64,000 nucleotides of DNA from Trema orientale (GCA_002914845.1 JXTC01000746.1:1785-65784); one strand, 5' to 3'; shown: positions 47,297 through 61,400, counted from the stretch's first letter. Made by a program: numbers and translations. Notes: generated by a model not told the origin, from the letters alone.

Positions 47297-48905
47297 TTAA
47301 GTTACATTTCCATCGGATATCTCCTCTAACGCACGCCCACTAATGAAATTAGCGAAAAACATGCCGCAGTCATATCCATTTGGTTGCTGAGGGACATGTG
47401 CTAAATCCCTCACTTGGAACTTAGTGAACGACCAATGAGACCCCTTCGACTTCCTGATCTCCACTTCCAACAAGTTGTCCAGAGTAAGCATCTACCAAAA
47501 TTACTAATTAGTCTATAAAACAGAACACATATACATTATTGTAACTTATTAATTGAACTTAGAAGCATTACTGAAAACATTTCAAACACTTGACTCACAA
47601 CTTCATTTAGCAGGCCTCGGTCAGCAGATACTCGTCCACTAAGTAACGAGTCCCATATCTCAACAACTTCGACATCTACCCAAAATAGGCACATGAACCA
47701 ATGCTTATTTTTATTTACAGGTACATGTATCTACAAAAGTTGACTTACAATTAACTGAAATAGACAGTAATCATCTTACGTACAGTGTAGTTGAAGCGGA
47801 CAAAACCATACTGTACACCAACTAAGCATCAGATATTATCTTACTTACCCTTTTACATGCAGATAGTCATCCCATGAAGTCATCCACAACCTTATGTCGG
47901 CGTATAAATTTGGCAACATCAATGCCATCCCCTATTTTACTGGCCTACATATTATGACGCATGCATAATGGTAAACATGAAACATAACCATAGTAATTAA
48001 GGTTGAATAACTGTGTACATACGTACATGCATATGAGTGGGAAAATACCAGGCACACGGTTTTGATTTGTGTTGTAACCGCTCCTATGCTCTTAAAGAAT
48101 TCTGCTATAATGTTTAGAACCTGCATTCCCAAATGTACAAACTGAGTCATCATAAGTTCAAGTACGAACTTATAATTATTCTCATAATTATAATACTCAC
48201 AAAATGGTGTACCTCCCTATTTAGGAATTAGCCAAGTCTAAGGCAGTTTAATGCGTGGTGTTCGAGATAATTCTTCTTAGACCGCACGATACATTCATCT
48301 TTGCCACTACATCAGTAAACATTTAACTGTTAATCTCCAGAAATTAATCAATGCTAAAGTCTTTAGTACAGAATTTTGTTTAACCAATAGGCAAACATAA
48401 CCACACAAGCTAATAAAAGACACGGGTTATAATCTTACGATTCTTTATTGACGTTTCGAAAGATATAATTAATCAATGCATCCACTTCAGCATCTGGTTG
48501 GTGATGTAGGTTGATATATGGGCCACATGTATACATATTCCCTTTGCCTGCACGTTTGTTGTGAAACCCTCTATTCTTCTCCTTCCAATAGATTTCTCTA
48601 TGGGACACATCTGTCCCTTGTTGCAGCAGAGTAAGATGAAGTAGTATTTCACAGACATTGATAATGATAAGGGCGAATAAACAGAACTGCTGTATTCGGA
48701 GACTTCGAATGACACTAACACACCTTACGTACTTCAACACAACGCAAATTACTTCGTTTGAGGTCAAAAGTGGAGAACCATTGTTCGTCTTCTCTATTCA
48801 GTTGTATCTCATTTTGTAGACAGCTTCCATTGTCGTACGAATCCAAACCTACGTCTCCCTCTAGTATTGCTATAAATTCCATATAAGCCGAACTGAACGA
48901 TCGGT
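47297..48905 (-). CDS. Ulp1-like (C48) cysteine protease gene with intact catalytic motifs
   Basis: Four minus-strand exons join in phase 0 with GT-AG borders: 48,120-48,049, 47,931-47,857, 47,730-47,572 and 47,491-47,297. They carry the C48 landmarks. IHVPVNKNKHWFMCLF holds the catalytic His-Trp. VEVVEIWDSL holds the Asp. VPQQPNGYDCGMFF holds the Gln/Cys of the active site. Translation ends at TAA or equivalent after EEISDGNVT. Upstream coding-like exons lie near 48,616-48,439 (VSHREIYWKEKNRGFHNKRAG) and 48,905-48,740 (CRPKIGDRSFSSAYMEFIAI). A possible exon at about 48,300-48,190 has an in-frame TAA at 48,228 in the phase I used, so either the exon border is wrong or this copy is also broken. 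The 5' end is unresolved. Ulp1-type enzymes remove SUMO from proteins in the nucleus; transposon-borne ones have unknown substrates. Confidence 0.6.
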
Positions 48906-50197
48906 CACCGATTTTTGGCCTACATACCCCGCCTTATGACTAAAGATGATGTTTGGTTTCTACTGTGCATTTCTGCCCATGCTGTGAGCTTGAACCTTGC
49001 TGGAGTCTACATAAAGAGGCTAGTATTCACTCGTACGAGACTATCTTTAACCTAAACTACTTTATTCTGATGTATTACACCCGTGTCTCATCAACTGTTA
49101 TTAATCTTAAAGCAAAATCCAAAGAATTTGAAATACAAAACATGTTATCTTGATATTAACAATTCAAATTATTCTTGTATACATCGATACACTCCATCTA
49201 AGTATAGGTTGTTGGAAAAGCTTAAGTAGCATTGGGAAATAATATGGACATGTCGACTTGTAAAGATTTGAAACTGAAAACATTCATGTCACGGAATTGA
49301 ACTTGAACCATACTAATTCGATTATATGTTATTTCAGCTAAATGCAGCTGATGAAGTCAAATAATACGGTTGCATCAAAAGCAAATGGTTCAAAATGTAA
49401 CACAGTAGTAGACGAATAAGTTATGAACAAAATTACAGGAAAAAATGTATTAGGATTAGAAAGGCCGTTTCGGAATGACACTTCTTTCATGTCACTCAAA
49501 CCTACCAACCAACACCGAACCCGTAACCCCATTTCACACTATTTTCTCTCATTAATCCGTGCACGTCAGAAGAGATGGCAAAAAACATTGGCCTTATGAC
49601 ACTAAACCCTAGACTATAACCCATGTAAAAACCTAGCAGATCGCTTCCAACTATAGGATAGTATAAACGTAAATAAATTGAGTACCTAATCGAGGTGTTG
49701 AATTACGAAAAACCCAACAATTAATAATACTTACTGCTGTGGACACCGATTTCTACCGACGATGCCCCAATTGTGGGCATGCAGCACCTAACTCTGTACT
49801 GTTGAAATAATATAATGAGAACGTTGTCCACAAATAGATACTCTAATGTGAACTGACAGCTGTGCGCTTGCAATCGACACCTAGCCGGCTACGGAGGGGA
49901 GGCAGGACGAAATATGCAGTCCTATTTCGATTCCTCGCTTGAGATCAAGTGGGAGGATATATTGAGCTGCTCCGGTGCCTGCTAATATTCCGCCTACTCT
50001 CGTGTTCTTTCCACTCTTTACCGTTCGTCCTGCATCAAACGGTCCACTGTATCTGACCAGTTCAGACCAGGCCTACTGCGAAATGCCCCGTACTGTTTGA
50101 AGCAATTTCTTTGGTGAAACCCAATACCTCCTACCTCGTATAAATTTGGAGGCCCATCCGTTTTAAAAAATCCAATTATGTATACGAGTTATAAATA
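48906..50197. other. Probable 5' region of the minus-strand Ulp1-like gene
   Basis: Base composition stays mixed up to about 50,150, higher in GC at 49,850-50,120 than the flanking repeats. I could not define exons. A minus-strand ORF at 49,532-49,338 might be coding, but no motif supports it. Confidence 0.3.
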
Positions 50198-52416
50198 GGG
50201 GAAATTTGAAAAGTACGGTAAAAACTACCAATCTTTTAAATTATACGTTATGTTGGGATTACTTTGAATAATACGACTTTATACCTAAAATCTTTGAAAA
50301 ATACGGTGTTGTGCCTTTTCTGCGCAACTTTATCACGATCTGCATTTTGTTAGTCAGGTGACCCAAGTTATAACACATAGGCATGTGCACAGTCACAAAG
50401 AATTAAAAAAAGAATAAAGAAATAGAAAAAGAAAAACTTAAATTTATTTTAAAACCAAAATCACCTTGCATGAGGTAAAGAGGAAATAAGTAAACTTAAG
50501 AATAAGAAGGAAGGTTCCAAAATAAATTTACAATGCATTTATTTTTTAAACTTTTTTTTTTAATTTGTGTGATATATTTTTGCATTTTAACCATTATAAA
50601 ATATTGAACCGTCACACATTCTTTGCATTATTTTTGAAGTGATAATGTTACCTTTTTTTGTTTTTGATAAAATTAATACGTAAGTACTTTTAAGCACTTT
50701 CTTTAGCAATATACAAACCACAATTCTCTTTCCTATTTTTTTAATACAATAAGTAATCTGATAAGATACCTAAAGTAATCTCCAAATTATTTTTTTGTTC
50801 AAAAAAGGTGTTTGGTGTGCCTTATCACAAAAAATTAATAATAATAAAATAAGTATCCTATTTGGTAAGTATCCTACTCAGTTACCATTGATATCCTATT
50901 CCCAAAAAAAAAAAAAAAAAGAAAAAAAAAATACTACGATGGTTAGATAAAAAATTACAATAGGTATCTTATTCGGTTACTGTAGGTATCATATATGATT
51001 ATTATAGTATCATATTCAGTTACCATAGGTATTATACATAGTTAATATAAGTGTCATACTCGGTTACTATAAGTATCGTATCCGGTAAAAAAATTTAAAG
51101 TTCATTATAGATATCCTACTCAGTAAAAACAAAAATTATCATACGTATCGTACTCAGTTTCCATAAGTATCATATCTAGGTTTAAAAAAAAATTATCACA
51201 AGTATTATAGTAACATAGTATGATACTTAAGGTAACATAGTATGATACTTATGATAACCATTTTTTTTAAGTAAGAAATGCCCAATTTTTCTTCCTACTC
51301 CCTTGATACCATAGATATCTGACCAAGATACCTATGGTAAACTCATATTTTATTTTAGTTTTTCAGTCATGAACGCCCAATTCTCTTCTCATTTCTGTGG
51401 CATTATAGTAATCGGGTACGATCTCTATGACAACTCCGTATTTTTCTTCATATTAAAAACACCTAATTCTCTTTCTAATTGCCATGATACCATAGATAAA
51501 CGGGTAGGATACTAGATAGGATCACATAACTCTCCTTCCCATTTTTCTGATGCCACAGGTAAAGGCTACCTATGGTAATCTTGTAATTTTTTCTTTTTTA
51601 TTTAAGGAATAACTAACTGCCCTCCACTTTATCGAATACCATGCAAAAAACCTACGATTGTTTTTGTTTTTTTGAGAGCCATACCTTCCAACTCCAACCA
51701 TTGATTAATTACAATGGATATTTTGGTAAGTGATTGTTGATAATCGAGTTATTAACCTAGGTTATTTGCCAAAATCACCTATCAAACTACAAAAAGAAGA
51801 TTGATGCTTTGGATAAATATCTATTATCAAACAAATGAGCCTAATAATTAGAATAGATAGCTACAATTATTTAATTTGTTTTTGTTGCTTTAAATTTTAT
51901 TTTATCTTTTTTCTAAAAGATAAATATTTGTCCTAAAAAAGTTTTTGTTTTCTGTTTTAATATTAGCAATAAAAAATGAACTAATGAAAACCTATTTTGA
52001 AAAGTTTCATAAAAACATGTAGGCATTGAAAAAAGGGAACAAAAAAAATATAAATAAGCTAAGAACGAAAAAAAATCACAAATGGCTACTTAAAATTAAC
52101 TGGGGGGGAAAAAAGAGAAAATAATTAATTTCTATATTAAAAAGTTAATTCAACAAGAAAAAAAAATAAAAAGAAAAGAAACGTGAATTAAAAACCATAA
52201 AAATGTAAACTGAAACAAAAAAAAAAAAGAAATAAAAGGGGCAAGTCATCAGTCATCTTTTTCTTGTACGTGTCAGAAGGTTTTTAAAAAACTATTGAAA
52301 CAATATCGTTCTTACCGTATAAAAGTAAATACATGTCGTATAAAAGTAAAATATGAAAAAACGGTCCGTATTTTAACAATGTTTGGCCCAAAAATCGTAC
52401 TGGGGCTAATTTCCTC
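50198..52416. mobile_element. MULE-like non-autonomous element
   Basis: The left end GGGGAAATTTGAAAAGTACGG and the reverse complement of the right end (GAGGAAATTAGCCCCAGTACG) align, as do several TACGGT words just inside each end. There is no coding sequence. The interior carries a minisatellite (50,950-51,270) and long A/T tracts. A convincing 9-bp target duplication is not visible, so the borders and class are tentative. Confidence 0.4.
50950..51600. repeat. TATCATACTCGGTTACCATA minisatellite
   Basis: Variants of GTATCATACTCGGTTACCAT repeat at intervals of roughly 20-30 bases, first densely (50,950-51,270) and then sparsely. Some copies are in reverse orientation (AACATAGTATGATACTT twice near 51,215-51,260). 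Confidence 0.6.
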
Positions 52417-54958
52417 TTTTATCAAATCAAATATGTGCGTTTAGGCCAACCAAGAACTTGGTCTAGTATTTCCAGAAAAAAAAAGAAAAAGAAAAAGAAC
52501 TTGGTCTAGTACTAGAACACAGTATTGGAGAACGTGATAGCCACCTACCCCCATTAATTGGCTGCTTTGTGTAAGGACTCTGGTTTTGATATCCTAGTCA
52601 GGGGTCTCTGATCAGTGTTTAATTCAAACGTTCTTCTTGTTTTGACCTTCCAGATCAATCAAGCTAGCTCGATTTGATTGCAAATTAGTTTCTGGAATAT
52701 ATATTAAAGCAATTCAACAAATTAGGCAATGCAATTAATTTCACTTTCAATTCAAAAGGTTCGTGCTGATATATAATGTTAGCCAGTATCTAAATATGTG
52801 TCAGTGTCAGAGAAATTAAGGAAGACACAGGAGAGTCCAGCCGGCCGAGATTTATGCATGGATATCTAATGTATATCTTCTCCTTCCATAAAACTAATTA
52901 ATAGAGCCACTAATCACAGATTCACAGTACTTTATCATATCTTATTTATTAAAGCCAGCTAAGTTACATTTGTAGTTAATATATACGGGTCACCACTTCC
53001 ACTTCGGTTAGATTTTTTTTATAAAACTTATAAATAAGTATTGTTTTGTCTAATTAAAATTTATAATATACGTCGTTTTATGGTAAAAAAATAAAAAGAA
53101 AAGGAACATTAAATAATGTGTATTTATTATTATTATTATTATTTTCAACTTAATCATTAGATAATATGATCCAACTATTAAAAAATTAATTATAGATAGA
53201 TAAAAAAAATTATTGATCCAATATATATATTGTGCAATATATATATTGTGACACTTTTTTTTTTTTAATAAAATGCAATTTAACCAATCAAATAGTATGC
53301 AGATTGAATGGTTTAAATTAACATGTGCATTACCATCAACTATTATTTAGTACTAATATTTTAGGAGAGTTTACACCTAGGGGATCTATTAAACTATCAT
53401 AATGAAAAAAAAACTCACCCATAAATATTTTTAAAACTAACCCACATTGCCATGTCATATATGTAAAATTACATGGATACCTTATTTCCTAACGAATCCT
53501 AAGATACATTTTTTTCCAATAAACTGCAAACTACTTCTACCACCACCTCCAGTCTCCATTCTGACCCCGAAGGTGCCTTCGCTCGACTAAGATCGAAAAA
53601 TTTCGACCGTAGTCGAACTTGTTCTGCCGCCTCTCCTGGTTGTTACGATCGATTTTCGACCGACGACCTGAAAAGTTTGACTTCAGTTGAAAATTTTTGA
53701 CTAGTGATCGAAGTCACGAGTCAAAAATTTTCGATAGACATTCGACCGTAGTTGAATAATTTCGACCCCAGTCAAAACATGATCGGCCGCCCTCCTAGCG
53801 CTACATTATTCACTTTTAACTTTTTCGATTTGGTCGAAAATTTTCGACTGGAGTCGAGTCAGAAGTAATTTTGAAACTCCAAAATTTTCATTAAATGACA
53901 TGATAATAAAAATCTTAAGTTTGTAAATAATTTATAAATTTCTCCTTTTTTTCGCTGTATGTATTAAAAGAAAGCCAAAATCACTCCTTAAATAATTTCC
54001 TGAATAAATTTAAAAATTTAACAAATTGTGTTGAAGTTAATTATCTAGCTAGTTGGCAAGTAAAATTTGATGTTCATAGAACTAGTACTTACAAAGAAAA
54101 ACTCCATTAAATAGCGTGGCAGCCATAATTATGAATGGGTCTGCTTCCATGATGAGTAGGTCCATAATGTATGTTCAGAATTCTGAGTGTAGTCGCAGCC
54201 ACCGTATCATAGCGACATCAGTACTAGATCCAATATTCACCACAAATTAATTAATAGACTCGCAACAAACAAAACTTGCACGTAGCTTTCACTTTACCCA
54301 AGACTAAGATGCGAGTCAATTTTCAATGGGCTAATGGCACAAATATTCCTTGAAGTAATACGGGGTAATTTGGTCATCAAAATTTCAAATAAAAGTGTCT
54401 TTGAACTTTTTGATTTATAGTAATTTAGTTTTTAAATTGTCTAAATTGTAACTTATTTTAAATTTTTGACTAAAAATACACGTGGTGTTATTTGAAAATA
54501 TATTTGAAAGGTAATTTGAAAATTTCAAGCATAAAAATAAACAGTCACAGAAAAATTTTATATAAACTTGTCACTCGAAAAATATTAAAAAATGTAAAGA
54601 ATGTATCTTTCACTCTTTCGAAAACTTTTATTCAGTTTATTTTCCTTTAAATACTATTTCAAATACTACAACATACTCCTCATGTGTGTTATTGGTTTGA
54701 AATTTAACAGTAGATTATAATTTAAATAATCCAAGGACTAAATTATTACAAATCAGAAAGTTTAGAGGCTTAATTACCACAATTGAAACTTTGAGAACTA
54801 AATTGTCAAAAATTGGATAGTTCAAGTACCATTTGTGCCATAACCCATTTTTCAACATGTATCATCTTTGATCTCATTATTTTTCACGAAAAAGACAAGA
54901 TCCAAGTCATTTTTTGGTCTATTAATTTTTTTTTTCATGGTGGTCACAATATGAATTA
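52417..54958. other. Intergenic DNA with TCGAC-rich patch
   Basis: No gene is recognised. The segment 53,560-53,860 is rich in TTCGACC and AAATTTTCGA words in both orientations and resembles the TTCGA-rich patch at 1,955-2,195. A TTA microsatellite lies at about 53,125-53,145. Confidence 0.4.
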
Positions 54959-55380
54959 GGCTATGTTTGGTAGAGAGGAAAATATGAGGGAAAGAAAAAT
55001 TAGGAAGAAAAGAAAATGTATAGGATGGAAAAAAAAAAGGTATTTTTCCTCCATAGTTGTTTGGTATGTAAAGAGGAAAGAAAATTAGTTTATTTTAAAA
55101 TGACTATTTTACCCTTCATATTATTACTTTAAAAGTTAATATATGAGGGTATATTAGTAAATTATGCACTTTCATTAACTAAATTTCTTTTCCTTCCCCT
55201 TTTCTCCCTATTCTGAAGGGAAAAATTTTTGTGGGCTCTACTATTATTTTTCCATCCCCTTTCCCTTATTTTTTCCTTTCCTTTTTCTTTCATACCAAAA
55301 AACCATATTTTTTCTTTTCTTCTCACTTTTCCCTCCTACACTTTCTTTCCTCTCCTTTTTCTCTCTTACCAAACATAGCC
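54959..55380. mobile_element. MITE, GGCTATGTTTGGTAGAGAGG family
   Basis: The terminal inverted repeats are GGCTATGTTTGGTAGAGAGG on the left and CTCTCTTACCAAACATAGCC on the right, giving 422 bp with no ORF. The left flank is TTA, but the right flank does not match, so the superfamily (PIF/Harbinger by resemblance) is not confirmed. A second copy is split at 21,747-22,850. Confidence 0.7.
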
Positions 55381-58322
55381 AGTTTATGCTTTTGATATTG
55401 AAGTCTAATTAAAAGTTTAAATTTTCTACAATTATCAAATGGAAAAAAATATTCGCGAATTATAATTACTTTATGTAAATTATCTTCTATTATAATTAGC
55501 TTTTAAAACCTTTTTACTTTGATGTCAAGAGAATTATCAATCAACTCGCGTTACAAGATTGCTTGAAGAGGTTGCACATATGTAAAATAGTTATAATTGC
55601 ATATCTTAATATATTATATATAGTACTCCATGTATATGTATATATATATATATATACACATACACATATTTATATATATACACATGTATATATGAGTATG
55701 ATAATGTTACGCTTGTATAGCAATTTCATTATTAGGGTTTGAATCTTGAAAACTACCAACCAGTACACTGACTTGTTCAGTCGCAAAAGGTTTGCAGTCT
55801 CTTTGAATTAATTTTGATTTTCAAGAAGTTTGCCGTGCTTAAGAAGGGGTCGAGCTAAACTACCTCTTGACACAACATAGTACACAAATCTACATATATA
55901 AATATAAACATAGATATTACTATTATATTCTACATTAACGAAAAGTAAAATAATTTCTTTTTTTTTTCTTATTCTAAATAAAGAAAAATTTCAACCCATC
56001 GCAAAGACCGATGGTATGTGATACAATTACAAATATACATATGCATATAATATTTATTTTTATATATATATATATATAGTAATAAGAAATTGGAAAAAGG
56101 AGAGCGAGAAAAAAAAGAGGACGAAAACTAGCACATCTTTGATTCCACAATTCTGACTGATCCATACATATATCAGGAGCCAGGCATTTTAAAAAAAAAA
56201 AAAAAAATCGAATCAAATGTCCAAGCCGGTGCTTAGTTTGGGTAAAAAAGACTGATTTCCAAGAGAGACGTGTACTCTTCATTTTCAAGATTCTATGTTG
56301 ATCTAATTATTCTAGATGTTTGAAGTAAGTTACCAAGTGGCTTGTTTCCTCACCGTAAGCAACAAATTAATAATACGTAAGTGAAATAATATAAAAAAAA
56401 AAAAAAAAAGCTAGAGCCTCATTTCCTCCAAGCTTCTTATTTTCTTCTTGGATGTTTCCTCCCAGTATTTGGTATCACTAGATAAGTACTTAAGGGCGCC
56501 AAATTAAGCGACATGTAGATTATGTGTAGGAGACATTGCCACTTTTAGGTACATTAATAGCTTCACATTACCATAGTTTTTATACCAATTAATATTAAAC
56601 TAATTAATTACTATAAAATATTAAATATATATGTTACAATTTTATATATAGAGTGTTTCCATTGTATGCTGACTAAACACACATGCTTAACAGCAACTAT
56701 GACTAAAATCAATTAATCACATCAACTGGTTGTTAATTTGTTAATCAAATTCCATATGTAGAATTAATAACAAATTACGCTTTTTGTTATCGCGACATGC
56801 AGCCGAGAAGACCAACCACTAATACAGTTACTTTGCTGAAACTTTCACGTTCGGTATGTAATTTTCAATTGAAGTTACAATAGGTATATAGAAATTTTAG
56901 TACACTGCTGAAGTAAATTTCATTTTGGCGTTAGTCTTCTATGGTTTCCGTGTCCATTACAATATATATTAAGGTATGAATGAAAAATATGAATAATGAA
57001 TTTATATATACAATTAGTGGTAGGGATATACTACGTACTAGGTCTAGTGCTATAGCTTATGATTATAATTATTTGATAATTAGTGGGATGATATAACAGT
57101 ACGGTTTAATATACGGAACATGAATTAATTCGCAAATTGAATTGTCTCCATGTCTCGATCAAGTTGGTGGGGGCACCAACCTCTATTCAGTCATATATAT
57201 ATGTATGTGATTTTTCTTTTGATCTTCCCTTTTTTTTCCTTTTTTTCTCCATTTTGATGATAAAATAAGTCACATGTAGGTTTGAACTTTGACATGCGCG
57301 CATTCATATTAATTTGGTAATTTGGAATCTAATATAACTACATGCTCCTTGCTTGATAACGTAGCCTAGAGATGTTCATGACAAGAACTGTTGTAACATA
57401 TTAAATGAATATTTACAAATGTATAGAAATTGCTTGGAACCGGTCACTTCTTCATTAACTATCATTACAAATTGATTATATTTAGAAATCAGTAGTAAAA
57501 CAAACAATAAATAAAACCTAAAAAAATAGATGGTATAAATATGATTATTTGACACGAATTAATATATAGTGTTCAGTTTGATATGAAATTAATTTTCTAC
57601 CCTGAGGGAGGATATGATCAGTGTGCCGGATCAATGGTTTAATATATAATATATATTCCCTAATTTTTTTTGCGTAATTTACTAATTAAGTTCATGAACA
57701 TTTCTTTTAAACTTCCTTAACTATATTTAATCCTCATTATATATATGTAGCCGATTAATTGAAGATATTGCGTCTCCAACAATTCTTCAATTAATTTACA
57801 ATTAAACTTGATCATGTGAACATTTAACATTGTGAATTTTTTAGGTGAAATTTTGATGTGTTTCACAAATTTTTCCTTGGCAAATTCTAAATTAATTAAC
57901 TTGAGATTATAGTCAATTTTTGTTTATGAAGATTAATTAATATCATAAGTATATATAACTAATATGTATAACAATTAACGTACAAAGTAAATATTAAGTA
58001 CTTGAACTATAGTACTTTGATTAATTCTCGCAAGTCAATTCTTTTGTCCATATAATTTTATAATTAGTACGACTAGTACTATTCCGGGGTTTGAAAGCAC
58101 AAAGAAATTCAACCATCCCACTACCCATAATTTCAGAATTAAGTCCCTGAGTTGGAGGAAAGTTCCCATTCTTAACAAACAAATTTCCACATTACCTAGC
58201 TATAATATTATTAATAGTGAAAATTAGAGAAATGGTCATGATAATTTCACTTTTGGGCCAAAATAGCTTCTTCAATAATAATATTATTCCAATTCTCTCA
58301 TCATACATATCAAAGTCTATTT
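55381..58322. other. AT-rich intergenic DNA upstream of FMO gene
   Basis: No gene is seen. TA/CA microsatellites lie at about 55,640-55,695 and 56,058-56,078. Confidence 0.4.
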
Positions 58323-58328
58323 CACGTG
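58323..58328. promoter_or_regulatory. G-box upstream of FMO gene
   Basis: CACGTG lies 32 bp upstream of the TATA box. Confidence 0.4.
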
Positions 58329-58337
58329 CTTCTTAGC

Positions 58338-58343
58338 TTGACC
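58338..58343 (+). promoter_or_regulatory. W-box upstream of FMO gene
   Basis: TTGACC is the core bound by WRKY factors. It lies just upstream of the TATA box, which would fit defence induction of an FMO1-type gene; this is inferred from a short motif that also occurs by chance. Confidence 0.35.
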
Positions 58344-58359
58344 AAACACATGCAGCTTC

Positions 58360-58367
58360 TATATAAA
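58360..58367 (+). promoter_or_regulatory. TATA box of FMO gene
   Basis: TATATAAA lies 134 bp upstream of the ATG, followed by a leader of about 100 bases that contains a TTA microsatellite at 58,441-58,463. Confidence 0.6.
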
Positions 58368-58493
58368 CCCAACTTCTCAATATGCTTTAAGCAAACCCAG
58401 ATCAAAGCAAATCAAACTAATCCCATATCCAAACAGAGATTTATTATTATTATTATTATTATTTTTAAGTCTAGCTTAATTAGGCTATAACAA

Positions 58494-61400
58494 ATGGCTC
58501 CTAGTTTCTCCAAAATTGCCATAATTGGAGCCGGGGTTAGCGGTATCGCCGCTGCCAAACAGCTTGCTCACCATGAACCCATAGTTTTTGAGGCTAGCGA
58601 CTCCATTGGAGGGGTGTGGAGCCATTGCTCTTACGGCTCCACCAGGCTCCAATCCGCTCGCCGCGACTACGAGTTCTCCGATTTCCCTTGGCCTGACAGA
58701 GAGGACTCCGGTTTTCCTTCCCACCTTGAGGTGTTGGACTACCTCACCTCTTACGCCCGCCACTTTGACGTGCTCAAGCGCGTGAGGTTCAATTCTAAGG
58801 CGGTGGAACTCCGCTTCATCGGCGGCGGCGAAGGAGAAATGGCCAGTCTCGGTGCCAGACCTGGCGAATACGGCAGCCTCCTTTCGGGTCGGCCCGTTTG
58901 GGAAGTTGCTGTCCAAACCAACAATTCGGAGAATATTCAGGTTGCTATGTTTTTCGCATTAACAATATCAAACTTTATAAGTTAAATTCGCTCACAACTA
59001 AAAACGAAGCTTGAAAATATTGATCTTATGATTTTATTACGATCGTGTGATCATAGTTATGTATATTACGCATATATATTATTAGCCATGAATTGGCTGC
59101 ATATTATAAATATTTTTTACATTTATGCATATAAAGTTACATTAAATAGCTTTTTGAAGCACATTCTATATATCATAATATTGACACACAGTCATTAATC
59201 TAAAAGAATATGCAAATTAACTAGTCCAAGATAATATTATTAGCTTAAATATACGTGGTATATAAGGGAGCTCCTGCATGCATATATAATTTTCACTAAC
59301 ATAATTAGATCTTTTTCTATATAGTACTTTATACAATTCTGTTTCTATTATATATATATGTGTACATACATATAGATTAGTATCTTGGAATGGAAGGTCA
59401 TGAGCATATGTGTGTATCTATTGACTATACATGCATTTGCATGTGTTTTGAGTTTTATTAATTTGTCTGCATATTGTTTTTCTAATATTTGTTTAACTTT
59501 TTTAATTTCAGTTGTACGCGTTCGAGTTTGTGGTGGTTTGCATTGGAAAGTACGGAGACGTACCAATAATTCCAGTGTTCCCAGAAAAGAAGGGTCCTGA
59601 AATATTTGAAGGCCAAGTTTTGCATACAATTGATTATTGCAAGCTTGACAAGGATGCTGCTTCTGATTTGCTAAAGGATAAGAAGGTTGCCGTCATTGGC
59701 TACAAGAAATCTGCTATCGACTTAGCTTTGGAGTGTGCTCAGGCAAACCAAGGTAAATTTATTTTTATTTTTAATTTTTTTGGAAAAAAAACAAAGGTAA
59801 TTGATCGTATATAGACTTATATATATATATACATACACACACACACATATTATATATATATGGAGAAATGTTAGACAACAGATAAATCTGTTGAATCTGG
59901 GTTATCTAGTTTTGTGTACGTAGCCAACATGTGGAACGTGGGATGCCCATGTTAATATATTTTCTTTAATAATTATGTATATTAAACGATATATGTATCT
60001 ATCTCTCAAATATATATATATATATATATATTTTCATAGAACCTATCAATATTCTATTGAGAAAATTAACTATTGATCATATCAAGCAAAGCTATATCTA
60101 GCTAATTCCCATGTCCGTTAATAGTAGTTGATCATATTGGCATTGATCATGTTAGATTAGTTATGCATTGGAGTTTTGAGAGTTATTTTTTACCAAAATT
60201 GTTTTCTTCTTTTTTTTTTTTTTTTTTTTTTCTGCTTTCTTCTTGTTGTGCCGAAAGAAAGATATCCATTTTTTTTTTTCCCCATGTAGGTTTCTTATTT
60301 GTGATGTTTCAGGCATGGGTTCTGATCATCAACACTTTTTTCCTTTTTCATGAAATGGTTTTGATCTTTAGACTTTCATTAAAGATTTTTGTGGGAAAAA
60401 AAAAAAGAAAAGGAAAAACGGACTAATTAAATTTTCGGAAAAAAAAAAAAGAAAATGGCGAAATAAGAATATACAAAAGGAATGACCATGCAGCCGTTCT
60501 TATTTTCCACGTTATTTGGTTGGAATTATTTGCATGGTCTTTGTTTTTAAACGTCATATTATCACATAGTCAAATGCATGTTATTAAGCATATATCAGAG
60601 TTATAATCATATGCATGTTATTAAGTAAAAATAAAGAGATACTATTTTATACCTGAATCATTAATTAGTATGAGATTCACGTAGATATTACATAGTTCTC
60701 TTTTTACGCTGATTTTATAGTACTTATGTTAACACCTCTCTAAAAGACGATTGTTCAAACCAGGAATTAAGATATGGATGGGTTTTTGACTAACATCGCG
60801 ATTGCCCACGTTTTTCCAACTATTCTAAATCCATAAAGAGCGAAGAATTCCACAGCATGCATCATATTTGACTCAAGAAAATTTCGATAATAAGTCATAA
60901 GAAGATACATATAGAAGGCAAAACAAGTTCTGATTTTGCCACATCACTCGCAGAAGAAAAAAGTACAATCATAATATAATCATTCTTGATTCGCCGTTAG
61001 TTCACAACTCACAAGAAAAGGACTCTTGGTTTGTCCACGTAGTTGGCCTCTTTTGAAAACTTTCTTAAATATTTCTCATTTTATAAATATTTATCAAATT
61101 TTGAGTCAAAAAGTCAAATGATGTGACTAGAATATTCACATCCAAGCATTTAAGTATTCTTCTTATACTAATTTGGTCTAGTAAAAACATTGCCACGTCA
61201 AACAAAAAGACTTTTGTCTAGTTATGACATTGCCATATCAAACAGAAAACATTGAAAAGTTGCTGTGCATAGGACCAGAAAATAAAAATATGGTTTCAGG
61301 ATGAGCAAAGTAAATAAACATAAACGTACCTAAGACCTAATAAGTCCTAATTAAGCAATATTGAGGGTTCATTATTTCAACATGTTTCCACACTTTGTGT

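Noticed and set aside
37960-50200. Terminal inverted repeats bounding the whole Ulp1 region
   Set aside because: I compared both edges by eye and found no convincing inverted match, so I do not claim a single element with defined ends.
58485-58916. 143-codon minus-strand ORF
   Set aside because: It is the antisense shadow of FMO exon 1.
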